DNA of 16,778 nt, taken from positions 1 to 16,778 of the forward strand of contig JAFUUM010000272.1 in the NCBI GenBank assembly GCA_017477805.1, written 5' to 3'. This DNA comes from Lachnospiraceae bacterium. GTDB lineage: Bacteria > Bacillota > Clostridia > Lachnospirales > Lachnospiraceae. Below the pieces are notes generated by a model that saw nothing but the letters and a program-made list of their open reading frames with translations, was not told where the DNA came from and searched no databases. Of this stretch, positions 15,697 through 16,778 are shown one piece after another. Numbering within the stretch: position 1 is the stretch's first letter; every line of letters begins with the position of its first letter. Position numbers and translations under genes: made by a program.

Positions 15697-16122
15697 TTAA
15701 GGCTGGTCCAAAGACGGTTTGTGTCGATGGAGATTGCTCATCTGCCGGATGGACAGACAGAGCTGGAAGATGCTGCCAAGGTCGTCATAGGGACAAACGA
15801 AGGTCAGTTCCCGGAAGATGATCCGGTCAAAGGAGTGGGAGATACAGATGGCATCATCGTGCTTCATGACCTTGAAATAGGCCATGGGCGAATCGGAGAA
15901 GGTGATCTCATAGAAATCTTCTTCGAGATGACGCAGGGTATAGCGGCGTTCCAAAAGAGGATAGTAGGCATCGATGGCCTGCTGGTCCGTGATCTGGGTG
16001 GACAGAGATTCGTTGGAAACGATCTTGTCATTGATCACAACGTTGATGTTGGTGCGATTGTTTGCGCCGGTAAAGACGATCTTTCCGCTATCGTATTGTA
16101 GGATCCGTTTGATGATAAACAT
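15697..16122 (-). CDS. Hypothetical protein, family not recognised
   Basis: A 141-aa soluble-looking protein with no signal peptide or membrane segment. It opens MFIIKRILQYDSGKIVF and has a mixed beta-rich pattern with alternating hydrophobics (INVVINDKIV, DFYEITFSD, AYFKVMKHDDAICISHS, IIFRELTFVCPYDD), ending LCLSIRQMSNLHRHKPS. I do not recognise it. The start at 16122 is preferred to the in-frame ATG at 16137 because a G-rich run lies at a workable distance upstream, although it is a poor Shine-Dalgarno site. The gene is monocistronic, converges on the SGNH gene, and its upstream region carries unusual repeats and a dyad that may regulate it. Coding is supported by an intact frame and by no competing frame on the other strand with a recognisable product. 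Confidence 0.6.
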   Translation of the reverse strand: MFIIKRILQYDSGKIVFTGANNRTNINVVINDKIVSNESLSTQITDQQAIDAYYPLLERRYTLRHLEEDFYEITFSDSPMAYFKVMKHDDAICISHSFDRIIFRELTFVCPYDDLGSIFQLCLSIRQMSNLHRHKPSLDQP

Positions 16123-16150
16123 ATGGCGCCCCCCCATGGAAACTATTAAA

Positions 16151-16156
16151 AGTATA
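16151..16156 (-). promoter_or_regulatory. Candidate -10 box of the hypothetical gene
   Basis: On the minus strand TATACT (5/6) lies about 30 nt upstream of the start codon at 16122. A -35 box at 17-nt spacing would read TCACTT, a poor match, and falls in the left arm of the large dyad at 16171-16198. A regulator bound to the dyad could therefore block or assist RNA polymerase. Confidence 0.4.
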
Positions 16157-16180
16157 CCACGAAAGCACGAGCCAAGTGAA
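16153..16180 (+). repeat. 28-bp direct repeat, copy 1
   Basis: Begins tataccacgaaagcacga and matches 16232-16259 at 25 of 28 positions in the same orientation, 79 bp apart. Its right end overlaps the left arm of the dyad at 16171-16198. Confidence 0.85.
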
Positions 16181-16198
16181 CATTCATGTTCATTTGGC
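16171..16198. promoter_or_regulatory. 28-bp dyad, possible operator
   Basis: The arm gccaagtgaacat (16171-16183) and atgttcatttggc (16186-16198) are inverse complements over 13 bp apart from one G-U, separated by only 2 nt (tc). The core TGAACAT-TC-ATGTTCA is perfect. So small a centre suits a dimeric DNA-binding protein better than an RNA hairpin. It sits between the hypothetical gene and the DUF1846 gene and could control either. Confidence 0.5.
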
Positions 16199-16209
16199 GA
16201 CGCTACGTG

Positions 16210-16234
16210 ATAACAGGCTCCCTGAGCCTGTTAT
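16210..16234. repeat. Perfect 11-bp inverted repeat with 3-nt loop
   Basis: ataacaggctc (16210-16220) and gagcctgttat (16224-16234) around cct. It would form a stable hairpin on either strand but lacks a T-run, so a simple terminator is unlikely. Its right end overlaps the start of direct repeat copy 2. Confidence 0.75.
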
Positions 16235-16259
16235 ACCACGAAAGCACGAACCGAGCGAA
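16232..16259 (+). repeat. 28-bp direct repeat, copy 2
   Basis: Same unit as 16153-16180 with three substitutions. Both copies are immediately tied to an inverted repeat, although the two inverted repeats differ in sequence. Confidence 0.85.
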
Positions 16260-16272
16260 TAAAAATCCGTGC

Positions 16273-16301
16273 TTGTGCATCCACGGGTTTTGCTTTAAAA
16301 T
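16273..16301 (+). promoter_or_regulatory. Candidate promoter of the DUF1846 gene
   Basis: TTGTGC (16273-16278, 3/6), 17-nt spacer, TAAAAT (16296-16301, 5/6). The start would be near 16308, with a leader of about 38 nt ending in the Shine-Dalgarno site AGGAAGG (16332-16338), 7 nt before the ATG. Confidence 0.5.
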
Positions 16302-16345
16302 CAGTAAGTTAAAAATGTTTTGAACTCGTTTAGGAAGGAAGTAAA

Positions 16346-16778
16346 AATGGTCAAGATCGGTTTTGATAACGACAAATACCTGAAGATGCAGTCTGAGCGT
16401 ATCCGCGAGCGCATCGGTCAGTTCGGCGGAAAGCTTTACATGGAATTCGGGGGAAAACTGTTTGACGATTATCATGCATCAAGAGTACTGCCCGGTTTCC
16501 AGCCCGACAGTAAGATCCGTATGCTGACTCAGTTAAAGGAAGACGCGGAGATCGTCATCGCCATCAACTCCGGCGATATCGAGAAAAATAAGGTCAGAGG
16601 GGATCTTGGCATCACCTACGACATGGATGTCCTCCGTCTCATCGATGCATTCCGCAGCTACGGTCTTTATGTGGGCAGCGTGGTGCTGACCAGGTTTGAC
16701 GGCAGTGAACCCGTTCTTGCGTATCAGAAAAAACTGGAAGCTCTGGGATTAAAGGTCTACAGACATTACACCATCCCC
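16346..16778 (+). CDS. DUF1846 (UPF0371) family protein, 3'-truncated by the window edge
   Basis: The first ~144 residues of a DUF1846 protein, usually about 500 aa, so most of it lies outside the window. The family is conserved in Firmicutes and has a known fold, but its biochemical role is not settled. The match is clear from [70 protein letters not shown] and [15 protein letters not shown]. The start is supported by AGGAAGG 7 nt upstream and by the family N-terminus. It begins a new transcription unit after the repeat-rich intergenic region. The frame is intact to the last base. Confidence 0.93.

Noticed and set aside
16210..16234. Intrinsic terminator
   Set aside because: The stem is perfect, but there is no T-run on either side and no gene ends nearby.
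16153..16259. CRISPR array
   Set aside because: Only two repeat copies, with a structured palindromic region between them rather than a spacer, and no cas genes in the window.

Overview
The window reads as chromosomal DNA of a low-to-mid GC Firmicute, most likely a gut Lachnospiraceae or other Clostridia. This rests on the gene types seen: a DUF1846 protein, an MBOAT plus SGNH O-acylation pair, a large InlB-repeat/MBG surface protein with a Gram-positive type C-terminal anchor, an Rpn/PD-(D/E)XK 'putative transposase', and a TetM-like GTPase of the clostridial type. Assignment below class level is not supported. No rRNA, tRNA, CRISPR array or complete insertion sequence was seen.

Layout. (1) 1-1520: 3' part of a GT8 glycosyltransferase gene, closed by a strong hairpin terminator. 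(2) 1526-2782: an Rpn-family nuclease gene on the minus strand, lying between two ~85-bp direct repeats (~95% identical by eye), each carrying the same terminator hairpin. (3) 2841-8226: a 1699-aa secreted, wall-anchored surface protein, flanked by two nearly identical GGGGTGAAA-loop terminators. (4) 8267-8809: type I signal peptidase, whose candidate -10 box sits at the foot of the preceding terminator. (5) 8827-13048, minus strand: a two-gene operon of a FecR-domain lipoprotein and, overlapping it by 11 nt, a 916-aa TetM-like translational GTPase fused to a C-terminal Rae1/YacP-type NYN ribonuclease domain. (6) 13154-15661, plus strand: MBOAT O-acyltransferase followed 12 nt later by an SGNH hydrolase, probably for O-acetylation of an exported polymer. 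(7) 15697-16122, minus strand: a small hypothetical protein. Upstream of it is a 200-bp intergenic region with two direct repeats, a 13-bp dyad and a perfect 11-bp hairpin. (8) 16346 to the end: 5' part of a DUF1846 (UPF0371) gene.

How the genes relate. Much of the window concerns the cell envelope: glycosyl transfer, a surface adhesin-like protein, a signal peptidase that could process its signal peptide, a membrane lipoprotein and an O-acylation pair. The item most worth following is the GTPase-NYN fusion. It joins a factor fold known to act at the ribosomal A site to the ribonuclease fold of Rae1, which in Bacillus subtilis cuts translated mRNA at the A site. It is translationally coupled to an extracytoplasmic FecR lipoprotein of unknown purpose.
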